A stretch of DNA of 64,000 bases, from the NCBI RefSeq assembly GCF_000004075.3, contig NC_026661.2:22224307-22288306 (forward strand), written 5' to 3'. The notes under the pieces are model-generated. The model was given only the letters and a program-made list of their open reading frames with translations, was not told where the DNA came from and searched no databases. How positions within the stretch are numbered: the stretch's first letter is position 1; each line of letters begins with the position of its first letter. Positions 21,475-34,990 of the stretch are shown one piece after another. A program made the position numbers and the translations under genes. The DNA comes from Cucumis sativus. Taxonomy: Eukaryota; Streptophyta; Magnoliopsida; Cucurbitales; Cucurbitaceae.

Positions 21475-22975
21475 AGGCTGCTTAAACACAAGTGCAAGCT
21501 GTAGAAAATTCCAATCCAAAAACCCTTCTGTCCTTCTTTGTTTCTGCTATGGGAAACAATGGGCACGCTCGTGTGGATGCTGACGTGCAAGAGCGGGTCT
21601 ACCCAGAAGGATTTGGGTTGATGGAACAGGGAAAGAAAGTATGTTTAATGAATTTCAAATTTGGAACAGTTAAATGAGACAGGGATAATTAATTGGTGGA
21701 TTAGAGCGATGATTAGGAGGAAGAAGAAGATGGGTTTTTTTGTTATGGAATGGAAATGGTTTAATTTTGGATAGTTTCCTTTTTGGATTTTGAGGATTTA
21801 CGTGAAGAAGAGCTGTTTAATCGCTAATCTCGTTTTATCTGTCGTTTTTAGTTTATCTTCAAATTGGAAATGTGCAAAGTAGGATTTCTTTACAAACTTT
21901 TCTTCTTCTTCTTCTTCTCCCCTTTTGCCATTGATTCCCTTCCTATTTTCTAACTTTTTGACTTTTATGGATTATGGATTTGGATGGAAGAATAAGATAA
22001 AAGCAAGTATTTGTTTGGTAAACCGTTTGATTTAATGAAAATAGCATTGTGATTTCTATTTCATATAAACTCCAACCTTTGATTCCAATTTTAGAAAATG
22101 TTTGAATATGATTCATATATATACTAATATTTAGCTTACAATAAGTTAAGGTAGTTTTGTTAGGAACATAATTTATATTTTAAAAAATTAGTTAAAATAC
22201 AAATTTAGACCCTACAAACGAGACTATTTTTTATTATTTAATTTGCAAAAATAGAACTTGAGTTATGTGTCAAACACATTCACGGAAATTTTGAATTGTC
22301 TATGGTACATTAACTAAAAGTGATAATTTAAACCGTATAGTTGTTAAGTAGAGGTTAATCATTAAATATGTTTGTTTATGTTGAAACTTGGTAGATTTTA
22401 TGCTTTTTAACTAGAAGTTTAAGTTGGTTCTCTTAATCTCAACCAATTAATCACTATACTACAACCATTCTTATTTTCTATCTTGTTTTTTCTTTTAAAA
22501 TGTTAAAAGTATAATAAAACGTTTTTAAGTTATAAAGATAGTTTTTAAATTGAGTATTTATTAATAGTTTGAATACATATAGTGTCTTGAAATCGTTACG
22601 AATAAAAACTTTAATGAACTATAAAGACTTAGATAGATTTTATAACTTTCCAAATTTAGGAGGGGAGGATTAAATGGACTCGAAAGCAAGGTTACAAAAT
22701 GCTTTAAACAATTAAATGTTACAATTAACAGTTTACCATCGTAAAAATTTTAAAGTTGAGTTAGGATAAAGACGTTGAAGAATCCGTATTGGTTTAGGAT
22801 GACAATTTTCACTCTAATAACTATAAGATATAAGAGAAGGAATGATGAGGTTGTTGGAGTATTTCTTTTAAAAGCTTAGGTATTATGAATGGATGTATTT
22901 TGGAAAATTTAAAGGTTTGGTAGACAATGTGAGTAATTTGTATAATTTAGCATTAAAAAAGAGGGAAGTTATACG
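21475..22975. other. Divergent intergenic region, CHUP1-like to RPC7
   Basis: Presumed promoters of the two divergent genes. An open frame near 21550-21650 on the plus strand starts MGNNGHARVDADVQERV and ends at a GTATGT donor-like site, but I cannot connect it to any further exon. The rest is AT-rich with no recognisable features. Confidence 0.5.
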
Positions 22976-24052
22976 TTCAATATTTTCTTTTTTCCCTTTC
23001 TGCCGCTAAACTCTCTTCCATCCTCCTCTTCTTCTTCTTCTTCTTCGCGGGACTTTCGCCATCTTCCCTCTCCCTTTCACTCTGCTGTCCACCGCCTCGC
23101 CGATCGTCGCCCCAAGCTTCCGCCTCTTGCCTCCTTCTCGCCGCCGCCGTCGGTAACGTCAAGGCATCTCTCTCTTTCTTACACCTCTCTGTTGGAAATT
23201 TCCATGGTGATTAGAAGGAACGTGATTCAACAGCGAACCAACCATCTTCCAGCTTTTGTTTGCTGATATTGCAGGTAACACACTTACAAGAGGCTTTAAA
23301 CTGATTTGTTCAATTGGCCCAATAATGAAGTTGATGTTCTTGTGATGGGAAATTGTTTGCTCTAAACTCATCCAAGGTTTAACTATCTCTCCTCTGTTTT
23401 TCTTTTGTTCTGGAATAGTTTATTTACTGAATTCCTATTTTTGGGTAAGACTAAGAGCAAGTAAATCCCGTCGAATAGCCTTTTGTTGCGTAAATGGAAT
23501 TTTCTTTTAAATAGTTGTAGTGTTACTGTGATTTAAACTGAAAATCGAACCGGTAGAACTTGAATCAACCGCCGTTTGGTCCAGCACCATTTCTCTCTCA
23601 CCTTCATTGGGCTTCTTCCGCATTTGGGTTTTCAACTTGGTAAAGAAACTACCAAACCTAATCGAACTTAGTTAAGCTTGAATTCAGGGCGTGATATTAG
23701 GAGAAATAGTATTGTCGTTGGTTTTGGATAGGGTATTCTTCGTTATGTTTTTTAAAATTCTCTAACTTATCTTTTACAGGGATAAAAGGTGTTGCCGTCT
23801 CCATCTTTGTTCTTCTCAGGATACCGTGCCATTGAGTTGTGCCAGGAATCAGTTTTTTACATCCATAATTTGAGCAAGTCATCGAAAAGGTTTGGGAATT
23901 TCAGGTAATAAATCATATGGCCTTTTCCATTAAATGATGAAAGCAACGTGGACTATAATACAGATTTAAAGTCTGCATGAGATTAGACCTCCTATTTTGT
24001 ATTTATGCCTAGAGGCTAGAGTAGTTTACTTATTTGTTCTACAATCAGGGGG
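22976..24052 (+). other. Probable 5' untranslated exons and introns of RPC7
   Basis: A pyrimidine-rich start (22980-23060, CTTCTTCTT and TCTCTCC) precedes GC-rich leader sequence, as is usual for plant transcription starts. A likely non-coding exon runs about 23780-23905 (TTTTACAG before, GTAATA after). The last acceptor, ACAATCAG at 24041-24048, sits four bases before the ATG. This rests on splice consensus only. Confidence 0.4.
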
Positions 24053-27000
24053 ATGGCATTTAGAGGGCGAGGACGAGGTGGTGGTGGTGGGAGCTTTCAA
24101 TACGCCAAGCAAGAACCTTTCGAGCTTTTCCCAGAGGTGGGTAGTTCTAACTTCTGTAAGCTAGAAAAGTCCTTCTAACTTCCACTTAGTTTGCAGTGGT
24201 GAACTGATAGGATATGCTAACAAACTTCATTGATGCCCGATTGAGTTCAAATTAGCACATCTTTGTTAATATTATTATTGCTTGTATTATTTCACCTATG
24301 TTTGCTTTGAGTGAATGTGGGACTTACAAAATTACATTTGAGTTGAGTTTAGATAGTTGAAAAGATGAATTAAAGCTGTTGGTTATTGATGAAATCTGTA
24401 GTACTAGTACATTATTTGTATGATTGTAGGGATCCCTTTCTTCTCTCTTGGAACCTTTTTATCTTTCTTGGTTAACTATGACCTTAAAAGTACGATGGCC
24501 TATTGCTCCTTGTAATATATTTCCCGACCAAACAAACAGATATTGTTTAACATTTTGAACCTATGACCTTAAAAGCATTTGTGTTGCCAACTTTTCCCTT
24601 AAAGGGTTTTGTTCTCACACGGTTAAGTAGGATGCTTTTAAAAAAATGAAAAACAACTACTTTGATTTATCTCATTTTTGTATAAGCATATATTGTCAGG
24701 TGTTTTCTTTCATGCACTTTGCTTTCAAATCATTAGTGTAACTTGTAAGTATTTTATATTTTTGGTTACTTATATTTTGATATCCATCACTCAAACTGTA
24801 GAGCAAATACTATCGCAGAGCTAATAGTTTCTTTCTTTCTTTTTCTTTTCTTTTTTTGTTTTTTTCTTTTAATAATAACAAATGGCTTTCATTTAGAAAG
24901 AACGAAAGAATACACGGGCGCATAAAAAGCAAGCCCAAAAAAAGAGGAACCCACCGGGAGAGGGAAACAATGGATGTGAAGGCCCTTCTTTCTATTATTG
25001 AGAATCACCCGTTTCATTTTAGGGGAGAGATGTGAGAGTTTGGAACCTTAGTCCTCTGGACGGGTTTTCCTGAAAGTCTTTTTTTCCAGTGTTTGATTAA
25101 CCCTTCCTTCTTAGGTGAGTCAGTCTTCTCTTCATTGTGGAGGATTAAGGTCCCTAGAAAGGTTAGATTCTTTACTTGGAAGGTTCTCCACGGTTGTATT
25201 TGTACAATGGACAGGCTTACAAGGAAGATGTCGTCGTTGGCTGGGCATTTCTGCTGTATCCTTTGTTGGAAGGCAGAAGATGACCTTGACCATATTTTGT
25301 GGCATTGTGAGTTGGCGACTTTGTTTGGAATGCTTTCTTCCAGAATTTTGGCATGAGAAGTATTCGTCACAGAGTTGTTAGAGATATGATCGAAGAGTTC
25401 CTCCTCAATTTGCCATTTGGGGGAAAAAGGTCGTTTTCTTTGGATTGCTGGTATTTGTGCTGTTTTATGGATGTTGTGGAGTGAAAGGAATAATAAGATG
25501 TTTAGCAGGATTGAGAGGGTGAGTGGAAAATTGTGGCGTAAGTCCATCTTCATGTCTCTCTCATTGGGCTTCGATATCAAAGGATTTTTGTAATTATCCC
25601 ATGAACTTGGTTTTGGTTAGTAGCAGAGCCAATAGTTTAGGCAGCCACATTTCTCTATCTGCTTCTCAATGGGAAATATTAGTTCGAAGATAATTTCATC
25701 AAATTGTAGTACATTCACCTGCAAGCTTACCAGTTTATTTTCTTTCCTAAGGAGATATTTTCTGGCACAATTGCAGAATGTAACGCTACCAAGCATCGGT
25801 GAAATGCCTGAAGAATTAGCCTTGGCTATGGGTCACATCAACTTTATGAAGTATTGGAAGGCCTCTCCTTTTTATCTAGAGGAAAATGTCATGAAAAGTT
25901 AGTGCCCTTGTAACTCTTCCCCCCCACACAACAAAATTAATGCTATTTTGTTGCAACAAAAAATTGGTAATCTTGTACACTACTTGGATTATTGTACCAG
26001 AGATGCAAAGAACTGAGATAGAGAAATTTTCCGATAGAACGAAGCTGAATAATACGTTGAAGCGTGATTCCCTCGCACAAATTATACAGCTCACGTCTAG
26101 GAACTTTCCTGAAGAATTGGTTGAAGGTATATGGGAGTTATACTAAGATCACGCGTCTGTTTTCTCCAATCTTTTCTTTTTGGGGCCACCTATGTATACA
26201 GATACTCTACTGTTAAATTTTCAGGTTTCAAAGGGAAGTTGCGGACCAAACGAAAAGTGCAATGGAACCCTGACTCAGGTTTGTTGGTTGGGACAATAAG
26301 AATTTCTCTCTCTATACCAACTCAATATGGATGCTATTTCTGTTAGTCACCTGTTGATGGATCCTTGTTGGTGGTATCTGTCTCATTACAGGGCTGAAAA
26401 AAATGGACCTCCTAGAGAAGCGTGAAGAATCTCTCAAGGTAAGACATTTTCTACCTCAATCATTCACTCCTTTTGTAATTGTAGTCCCCTTAAATATTTT
26501 CTTCTTTTAGTTGTCATTGCAGTTTATGATTAAAAATGTTCGTACATACACATTTGCTCTACAGGATCCCCTTTGCTGATTCTTTTCTTTCTTAACTTCA
26601 TCAGGGACAGGATAAGGAGGATAAGGAGAAGAAAGAAGGAGAAGAAGGTGAAGACGAAGACGAAGAAGAAGAGGATGCACAGTCCGAGGAACTTACCGAT
26701 GATGATTATTATCAGGTTTTGACTGGAACTGTTGGATTTCGTTATATGCTTTATATAATCGTGAATCTTCTTTCCTCATTCTCCACTCTCTCGATTATAA
26801 CCAATATCCTAGCAACCTCGTTCTTAATATATCCTTGATAACAAGCCTATCAATTTTCTCCAACTAACATCAATGCATTGCAGAACGAATATTTTGACGA
26901 TGATGAAGACGATTACAACATGGAAGAAGAAGGTGGAGGTATGGTTATTACTCTAACGGACGTTATTGTTAGATTTTGAGTTTAGAACATGATATGTTTA

Positions 27001-27126
27001 TTATTATAATTCTGGAAGATTAAGCTAGAAGTTGTAAATGATTAAGCTAAACAAAATTTTCTCCCACTCAATACAAAGGCTGATGTTATATAGTTCAACA
27101 TTGTTGCAGATGAACCTGAATATTAG
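24053..27126 (+). CDS. RPC7: DNA-directed RNA polymerase III subunit RPC7/RPC31
   Basis: Subunit of the Pol III initiation subcomplex (with RPC3 and RPC6), acting in the nucleus on tRNA, 5S rRNA and other small RNA genes. Exons: 24053-24136, 25777-25897, 26001-26126, 26225-26278, 26392-26438, 26605-26715, 26884-26938, 27110-27126; 615 nt, 204 aa. The N-terminus MAFRGRGRGGGGG followed by PFELFPE is the family hallmark. The middle has MKYWKASPFYL and a basic KLRTKRKVQWNPDSG segment. The C-terminal third is Glu/Asp/Lys-rich and ends DEPEY. Intron 1 (1.6 kb) contains a LINE relic in the sense direction. The length and acidic tail fit the family. Confidence 0.92.
24900..25620 (+). mobile_element. 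Degenerate LINE 3' end in RPC7 intron 1
   Basis: Translation at about 25093-25330 gives a reverse-transcriptase zinc-binding (zf-RVT) region: VPRKVRFFTWKVLHG, then CCILCWKAEDDLDHILWHC. After a frameshift near 25325 the typical LINE tail continues (SERNNKMF near 25480). There are no upstream RT motifs, so only the C-terminal end of a non-LTR retrotransposon remains, with stops and frameshifts. It lies in the same orientation as the host gene and is removed with the intron. Confidence 0.75.
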
Positions 27127-28182
27127 TGACTATGGAAAGTGAGTGGTGCTATCTGAGGGTTGTTTCTCCAACTCAAATAATTTAATTGCTGCAGGCCATT
27201 CAATTGAATTGATTTTATTTTATTTGATTTTTTTACACTTCTTCTTTCTAAATAATTAAATTTAAGTTTAAATAATATTTTAGTTCTTCCTTTTTTAGTT
27301 TTTTCTTCTTTCTTGTTTATGTGGACGATTTGGCTAAAATGTTTTTTTTTTAATAAAAAAAACTATTTGATAGATGTAAAGTAGCAATCCATTCTGTTTA
27401 TTTATATACGAAGGATCAAATTTCTGATGTCTTAATTTTTTTAATTTTTTTAAGTACGAATATATTTTTTTTTCTTTCTATTTTAGAGGATGTTTAGGAT
27501 GATATTCGTTTAATAATTATTTTATTTTTTTCTTTGACAATTATTATAAAAAAAAATCTTGCTTTTAAATAATAATATTCAAATAACATATTTCTCTTCG
27601 TATTTATTTATTCTGAATTTAGGTGAAGTTATTTTGTTTGATTTTTGTATTTTTAAACCACATTTTATGACTAAAAAATACTAGCTTCTTGTTTTTGAAA
27701 TTTTACTATCATTTTACATTTAATAGGATATTTAATATGGGAAGAAGTTTCAAATTACAAAGTGAGATTAAGGTGATAATTAATATGAAAAGATTGTTGG
27801 TAAATAAATCCACGACAGTAGCTAATACATCATAAATGATGAGTGTTGTTTTCAAGTGTTAAAGATTAGTAACTTAACCTCAGAAAGATATATAAAATCA
27901 ATAGCTAGATTTTTCATTAGTTTACAAACAGAGTGTTACCTATGATAATTAATTTAAGCATTTTTCGTATAATCTATTCTTACCTTCAATCAAAGTTTAC
28001 AAAGTTTTTGAATTTTTGAGTCTAATAATAAGTTTACAAACTTTTAATTTTATATGTTAGCAACTCTTTTAATTAAATTAAACTTCCTAAACTTTTTTGT
28101 GTTAAGTAAAAGTAACCTTGATCCTGTTTGACATTTGCTAAATATTTTGCAAGCTTACTTTCTCAATGTACTAAAGCTTTCT

Positions 28183-28368
28183 TAGAGTGTGTTTGACACA
28201 AATGCAAAAGTTGAAGAATGAATTTTGTAGTTTACTCCTAAATTTATTCTACTGTACTATAGACCTTACGTTTGCCATTCCCAAATCCCACTTTAAGATC
28301 TATAAGTTAAAATATCCCAATTTCATTATCCCAAATCTAGACATTATTGAAGCTTACAAACACACTGT
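28183..28368. mobile_element. MITE-like element with terminal inverted repeats
   Basis: The left end TAGAGTGTGTTTGA (28183-28196) matches the right end read on the minus strand, ACAGTGTGTTTGTA (28368-28355). The roughly 185-base interior is AT-rich and non-coding. The size and GTGTTTG termini resemble short plant hAT-type MITEs. I cannot fix the target duplication. Confidence 0.4.
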
Positions 28369-28791
28369 ACTTAATAAGAAACTTTTTACATTTTGTGTTG
28401 TGAATTGTGATATATATATATATGTTGGTGATCATCATAACTCATTCATCCAAGCAGTGTGTTGAGATAGTACAATAATATTACAAATAATCATCATGGG
28501 GGAATGGTATGGGAATTGAAGCCCCATAGAATAATATTGTAGATTCCCTTTTGGAATTAATAGGCAACTGAATGAGATGGCAAATTTAAACTTTCTTTTA
28601 TTTTTAAATTATCAATACATTTTTTTAATTAGATTTTACCAAAATAATAATAATAATAATTAACAAATTCAAAAACTTTTCAGCTCTCCAATTCAAAACA
28701 TTATCTCATATATCATTTCACATTTGAAATATATAATAGTTTACTGTTGTTTATGGGATAAGAGATTCAAGTTCAAATTCCTATACTATAT

Positions 28792-28818
28792 ATTATTATT
28801 ATTATTATTATTATTATT
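28792..28818. repeat. (ATT)n microsatellite
   Basis: About nine perfect ATT units in an AT-rich spacer. Confidence 0.9.
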
Positions 28819-31444
28819 TCTTTTCTAATCTCAACATTATATAATCATTATTATTATTCAACCTTTCCATCATACTCTATTACTAAACCAAAACATAAAC
28901 TATGTATGATCATTATTTTCATCATTACCCTTCTTCTGTCATATAATCTTCCATTCTAATAATGTCAAAACTGTTTTATATGAATCAACCCTAAAGTTAT
29001 TAGTAAACAAAAGATGGTTTTAATAAATAGGTTTGAATGTAACGTAATTAATAAGGAGTGATCAAATAGGCTATGTTGTTGTGGAAGTTTTTTCTATTAA
29101 AGGGGGTTTGTAGTTTGTTCATAAAAACGTTAAGTAGAGAGATGGAATTGTATTTGTTATTATTATTGTTTGCCTACTTTGTACATCTACACTTGCAAGT
29201 AACTCTTGGACCATCAGAATTCATACTTCATTTTCTTTAGGTGGTTGTTGAGAATTTATTGAAATAATTAACATCATTATTATTGTGTAACCACTGTTTT
29301 ACTTTCTTCTTCTTTTTGGGGGTGACATTTCTTGTTTCAATCTTATCATAATAAAGTTGGAAGAGTCAACCCTCATTTAGTTAGTTTTCTACTCTTGTAC
29401 CTAAAATATACTTGCATGCCATTCATATATTTATAACCTTTCTTCTTGTTATAACCTTTATCTCTACTAACACAACTTTATCCTATATAGAATGGGGGAA
29501 ACAATTGAAGTTATGGTTAAAACTTTATTAAAATGCTACAATATATATGTGTGTATATATATATATTGAATCTTGTGTTGTATAAATTGTAGCCAAATGA
29601 AGGATGTAGATGACCCACCTAAAATTTTCACCCAAATGTCCTCTACAAATCTATATATATGCATTCATATATATGGTCCATTTCCTATTGAACCTTAAAT
29701 GCCATAAACTTTAATAGCTTCATTTCAAATCACTATAAATAATATATCCAAATTAAACTCATCTACCGTTGACTTTCAGTCCCTAATCTCTCTTATGCTC
29801 ATAGTTAATAACTTTAAGCCTTAAAAGGTTTTTAATTAGTACTACTAAACTGACTTCATTGCTTTTCTATTTCTTGTCTCTCAATTACTTCAACTACAAG
29901 AATAAGAACATTGATTATCGAATGAGATTAAGAATGTTAATATAAGTAGTAGAAGTTGAAAAATATTTTGTGTAGTTTAGAGAAAATTACATGAATATGA
30001 ATATAAATTGGAACTGTAGTATGGGCTATGCTGCTAAGTGCTGCTAAGTGCTGCTAATGGATGGGCCTAATAGCTTAATATTAATCACCATTCCGTACAG
30101 CCAATTATAAGGCTAATACACACATAGAATGGGTTATTCTAATTATAATAACTATCTTTATTAATTAACTGATTAAATCAGTATAGTTTTTGTCCCCACT
30201 TTTCTTGAACTAATCACTTTTAACACAGACCAAAGTATGGATGATTTTGTTTGTAATTCAAATTCACAAATAAATGAGAACTCCCCAACAAAAGAAAAAG
30301 GGAAAAGAAAAGAAATTTGTTGAGTGGTTGGCACATGATGCCCCCCATACTGTTTTCAAACTGTACCATCACAACTCTCTTTCTCTCTCTATATATTTAA
30401 AAAAGAATACAAAGACCGAGGCCTAATCTTATATTAATGAATTGTTATTAGATAATGAATTTGTGTTGTTATTGACCATGTTAGTGCTTTTCGAATTAAG
30501 TGCTTTTAGTTTATATGCATCTGTTATTTCGATAACTCAAAGGCTATGACGTATGCATCTCTACTTCAAAATCCTTTTTTCTTGAACAAACCAATTGGTA
30601 CACCTTTATTTATTCTCTTTTCTTTATAAAACACACGAAGTAGTAGAGGAAGATGAAAATGCAAAGATTTGAAAGTATAATGAAGAAGAAAAGAAAGAGT
30701 GTGTACTGTACTGTGTAGAGTAAGTGGAAAAGTAGAGTATTTAAAGAAAGAGAAGAAAAATATGAGAATTTAATGTTAGAATCAGAAGAGACATACCGGA
30801 AAATTCGGGGAAAATACTTATTTAATGTTTGATTTTGTAGCCGTTTGTTTCTTTCAAAATCTTTCATACCCTTTTGATTCTGATTCTTTTTCAAACTCTT
30901 TTTCTCAGGGTGCTTTGTGGTATTTCACCTGCTACTCATTTGAATTTTGAACACTCATGCTGCTATACGAGGTTTTGGAAGAACTTTCATTGACTCAACA
31001 ATGAAAGAGTTCTTTTTTTCTTTTCAGGGGTTGCGCTGTCAATGAAGTGTTCTTGAAGCAATTTTGTTGTATAAATCCAAAGAACAACATCCATCCCATT
31101 ATTCTGTCTCTTTAATCCTTTAAACTTGATTACATTTCAAGCAAACAAAACAATAATAATCTCCCTCTCCCCTCCCCCCAAAAAAAAAAGTAAAGCAATC
31201 AACACTGGAAGGGAAGTGTTTAAATGGAATTTTAATTACAGATTACAAGCTCCCTTTTTGTTGGTATCTATCTCATTCATTCCTTGAGATTTAACAGTAA
31301 AATGTGGAAGCAGTGAGAGAGGGGAAAAAAAAAAACAAAGCTTTTTTTATAGAGACAGATTTCAACTTCTTGTTCTATGATTCTATCCCATTTCTTGCTT
31401 TAATTAAAACCTTAACAAACAAAGAAAACAAAGTAACAGATTAT

Positions 31445-33245
31445 TCAAAAACCATATGATGTTTCTTCTTCTTCATCGTCTTCTTCTTCTTCTTCTTCTT
31501 CTTGCAGCATCTGGTTATTTGGTCTTTGCATTCTTACACTGCTTAAGCTGTTTCTTGCTGCCATTATTTCATTCAATGATAGCTTCTTCTTGGACCCTGG
31601 CTCTGGCCTTTGCTTTGGGGCACTTTGAGACCTCAGTTTTGCTTTGAAAGATTGTGTGTTTGCCATATAATTGGGGCAGTAGTTTATGTATGGCCGGTAG
31701 AAGCTGTCCCCACATACACTCTTCGACGGGGTGACTGGCACGTTGGCAGACACGAACGAGTTATTCGATAGCCGGGGCGTGCTATGAGCTGTGGGGAACT
31801 TGCAATCCTCACCCATCAAGCACCATTCGAAGTCACGAAGCACATTGTTGTTGTGACAATCGACCACTACACGAGGTCGATTTGAACATGGTATTGGCGA
31901 TGATTGGAAAGCTATATCATCTCCTCCGCATTCGGACAATGTCGAAATGTACCTACGAGACCTCGATCGAGTTCTGTATGTGTCGATTTCAACAATTTTC
32001 GGACTCTCGTCCAATGAATTCATACAGGTTTCATAAGATGATGCTACAGACAACCTCTTACTATGGAATAATTCACTTCTCGTTTCATCAAACCGTTCCT
32101 GAAATGAATAAAAACATAGTTTTTAAACAAGACTATTCTCAACTGTTTAATAAAGATTTCAGTTTTTGGATATGGAATCTTACGGAGGATTTTCGGGGTC
32201 GAATATCGGGGTTAAACCTGTTCTCTTTGTTGAAAGAACGACGAGCTCGTTGAGTTCTAACAGCAGTTTGAGCTCTAAAAAGAGCTTGCATACTGTGAAG
32301 AGTAGCAGCAGCTCTTTTTCTTACAAGAAATCCTCTAACCACAGCCTGTAGTTTGACAAGCCCTTTGAGAGCTCGTAGGGCCTTTCTTGCCTGACCATAA
32401 AAACAAAACACATTTTCAAATTTGAAAAAAGAAAACCCTTTTACAAATGGAGCCCATAAAAGTGTAAGGAAAGAGAAGGATCAGAAAAGCTTCTGGATTT
32501 AGTCAGCAAATCAATGTACTGTTTCATTGACAAACCAAAGAGATTTTTGCACTGTTTCATATTCACTTTTTATGCTCTTCTTTTCTCAGCTTTCAAGGAG
32601 AACACAGAGAATGTAAAAGATTAAAAAAAAAAAAAAAAAGTACCATGTTTTGTAATTTTCATGGAGGAAATATATTTGTAAAAGAAGGAAAAAAAAAGGT
32701 ACAATTATTCCTCCGAAAAGAACTTTGTATTTGGTGATGAACAGCAAATGTAAAAAGAAAAAAAGAAAAAAAGCAGAGGAAAAGCAGAGGGAAAAATTGG
32801 AACTTTTTTAATTTTTTTGACTTACCAAATAGCCCCTAAAAACTGTTTGAATCTTGACAGCAGCCCATCTATCTCTTCCAGTGATATAGTGAGAGGCTCT
32901 TCCTCTTCCTTGGCTTGTGAGACGAACGACGGCCACCGCCGCTTGAGCAGCGGCGACAGCCGCGTCTGCAGCTGCAGCGGTGGCTGCAGCTACAGCAATT
33001 GCGTGTTTGTTCTGTTCTCTGTCAGAATCAGAAATGTATGAGGATCTGAACCAAGCAGACTCAAGGGGAGGAGGCAGCGTTTGGGCAGAATCTCTAGTGG
33101 ACTTGGCAAAACTCCAGCGTTTCTTGTCCTTTCTGTTGTCGGCGGGGAGGGTTGTTGAATTAGAGTTTGAATTTGAATTTGAAGATGGGTCTTTGTCTTT
33201 CTTGATCCCCAATAAGCCCTTCAACCATCTGGTGGCTTTCCCCAT
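31445..33245 (-). CDS. IQD: IQ67-domain (IQD) calmodulin-binding protein
   Basis: Plant-specific scaffold that binds calmodulin and usually associates with microtubules, nucleus or plasma membrane; some members (SUN) affect organ shape. Exons on the minus strand: 33245-32826, 32390-32184, 32098-31445; 1281 nt, 426 aa. The N-terminus [19 protein letters not shown] is the usual basic IQD start. The IQ67 region begins [13 protein letters not shown] (to residue 140) and continues across the family's conserved phase-0 intron with [26 protein letters not shown] and a third, degenerate IQ. The Ala-rich stretch before it ([18 protein letters not shown]) is typical. The C-terminal motifs [16 protein letters not shown] and [16 protein letters not shown] place it near IQD22-26. 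The protein ends in an acidic Glu run. Confidence 0.93.
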
Positions 33246-33704
33246 TTCAGAAGAATAACGAATAAAATGAGGATGATCCTAGAGAGAGAGAGAGAGAGAA
33301 AGAGTGAACTCAAAAAGGGTGAACTCAAAACGTAAGCATTATGTCAATGGGGGGAAGGGAGGAGTGAGTGAAAAGAGGAGGAAGGGGTTATATTGAGGGA
33401 GGAAGGAAAAGAGAAAGAGTTGAAAGTGTCTATTTTTAGAATTTGGGGAACTAGAAATATAAAGAAGAGTGAAACTCCATTTCCAAAGATACTAATAGAA
33501 TAAAATCCCAAGTAGTTATTTCCAAGAGAGAAAGAAGAAAGAGGAGATTTTGATTATTATTTTTTCTTTTCTAGAGAAAAGAAAAGGAAAAGAGAGGTGT
33601 AATATAAGGAGAGAGACAGAGAGTGTAAAGATCTGTTATAAACTTAACATGTTGCAGAATAAGAAAATAGTATGGATTGGCAAACACAAACTATCTCTAA
33701 AATA

Positions 33705-33755
<51 letters not shown>

Positions 33756-33780
33756 TACATAAATAAAAACAAAAAACAAA
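33246..33780 (-). promoter_or_regulatory. Leader/promoter of the IQD gene with (CT)n tracts
   Basis: On the coding (minus) strand this holds one CT-type tract (33281-33299 as GA on plus) just before the ATG, and a 42-base GA tract (33709-33750, TC on plus) further upstream. CT-rich leaders are common in plant genes. The exact transcription start is unknown. Confidence 0.45.
33709..33750. repeat. (TC)n microsatellite
   Basis: About 21 perfect TC units upstream of the IQD gene, likely length-polymorphic. Confidence 0.95.
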
Positions 33781-34279
33781 CGGTGAGTGAGAGAATAAGG
33801 AACATAAAACATGGGCTTTTCAGATTTTTCAAATACATACATACATACATATACATACATATATATAATAAAACTCAATACCTTTTTCTTTACCTTCCAC
33901 TTATTAATGAATGGATGTTAAATGTATGAAAAAACACATTGTAAAGGGCCAAGGGAGGGGGGGATATAGTAGTAAGTATTAGAAGAAGAAGAAGAAGAAG
34001 AAATTTTTTCATTTGTTTTCAAAAGAAAAAAAGAAAAATGCTTCTGACAGCATCTCGTGAAAAAACTGCATTACAAGACAAAAAGACGTCATACAAATAC
34101 TTCAGAACCTAAGGAGGGAAAAATGGAAGAGAAACAAAAACAAAAAAGAAAGAGAAATTTGAAATCTTTAGGGTACTAAAAAGAAATGATTCCAATACAA
34201 GACAACAAAATTAAAAAAAAAAAGAAAAGGGCTGCTTATTACAGCTTTATAAAATATTAAAATGAATGTAAAAATGAGG

Positions 34280-34330
34280 ATCAATATCAATATCAATATC
34301 AATATCAATATCAATTCCTCCTCCTCCTCC
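34280..34330. repeat. (ATCAAT)n hexamer repeat followed by (CTC)n
   Basis: About six ATCAAT units run directly into CTCCTCCTCC. It is a compound microsatellite in non-coding DNA. Confidence 0.9.
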
Positions 34331-34953
34331 AATTGTGAATGTTAGAACATAACAACAAAACAACAACAACCCCCCAATTCCAAAACAAAGCAAAAGCACA
34401 AATATTTGGTTATTCTTCCACAGGGAAGAAGAGAATCAATAAAGTTAGAGAGAAGAAGAGATCAGTATGGTATTTGTGCTGCAGAATGATCTGATCTGAA
34501 GAGTTTTCAGATGGAAGAAAATTTTCAAAAAGAAAAAAAAAAAAAAACTTATTTATAATTGGAAAAGGATCTTTCTAAAAACAAACTCTAATAAATCACA
34601 ATCCAAAACGTACCCATTCAACTAAAGACGCTGTTTAAATAGCAAAAAAAAGAAGGGTATTGCCAGTTTTTTGGGATTTTAAATCCCATATTCATTCCCT
34701 TTTTTTTCCCTTTTTTCTTTACAAAATAACACTCTTCTCTTCTTTTTTTCATGCACATTTTTATCAATCTTATTACATATATTTATATTGTAAAAAGGAG
34801 TAGAGGGTAATTTACTCAGTTGTTTGGCATATTGTGGTTGAAGGTCAGAGGTTGTAGATTGATTAATTTTGGGATGGGAAAAAAAAAAGGGCTAAAGTTG
34901 AGTGGCAAAACACACACACACACAGCCAGATTCTTATTTTCAAAATTTGAATA

Positions 34954-34990
34954 GATGAATGGATGAATGGATGAATGGATGAATGGATGA
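34954..34990. repeat. Octamer minisatellite (ATGAATGG)n
   Basis: Four to five near-perfect tandem copies of ATGAATGG. Non-coding. Confidence 0.9.

Larger units (their letters stand above)
27127..31444. other. Large convergent intergenic region, RPC7 to IQD
   Basis: About 4.3 kb of AT-rich DNA with T-rich tracts just after RPC7. It holds (TA)n near 28415-28430, (ATT)n at 28792-28818, (TA/TG)n near 29540-29570, and a 10-base repeat TGCTGCTAAG in three copies near 30030-30055. Short open frames here (for example 28187-28465 and 30894-30610) have no domain and compositional bias. No gene is supported apart from the MITE-like unit listed separately. Confidence 0.55.

Noticed and set aside
21492-21677. 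Plus-strand open frame MGNNGHARVDADVQERV with a donor-like GTATGT
   Set aside because: I found no downstream exon to join and no family match. It overlaps the opposite-strand leader of the CHUP1-like gene.
22977-23371. Minus-strand open frames over the RPC7 leader (Arg/Glu-rich)
   Set aside because: They are shadows of the CT-rich, GC-rich 5' leader of the plus-strand gene; low complexity.
33550-33929. Open frames made of Ser-Leu or Arg-Glu repeats
   Set aside because: They are translations of the (TC)n microsatellite on both strands.
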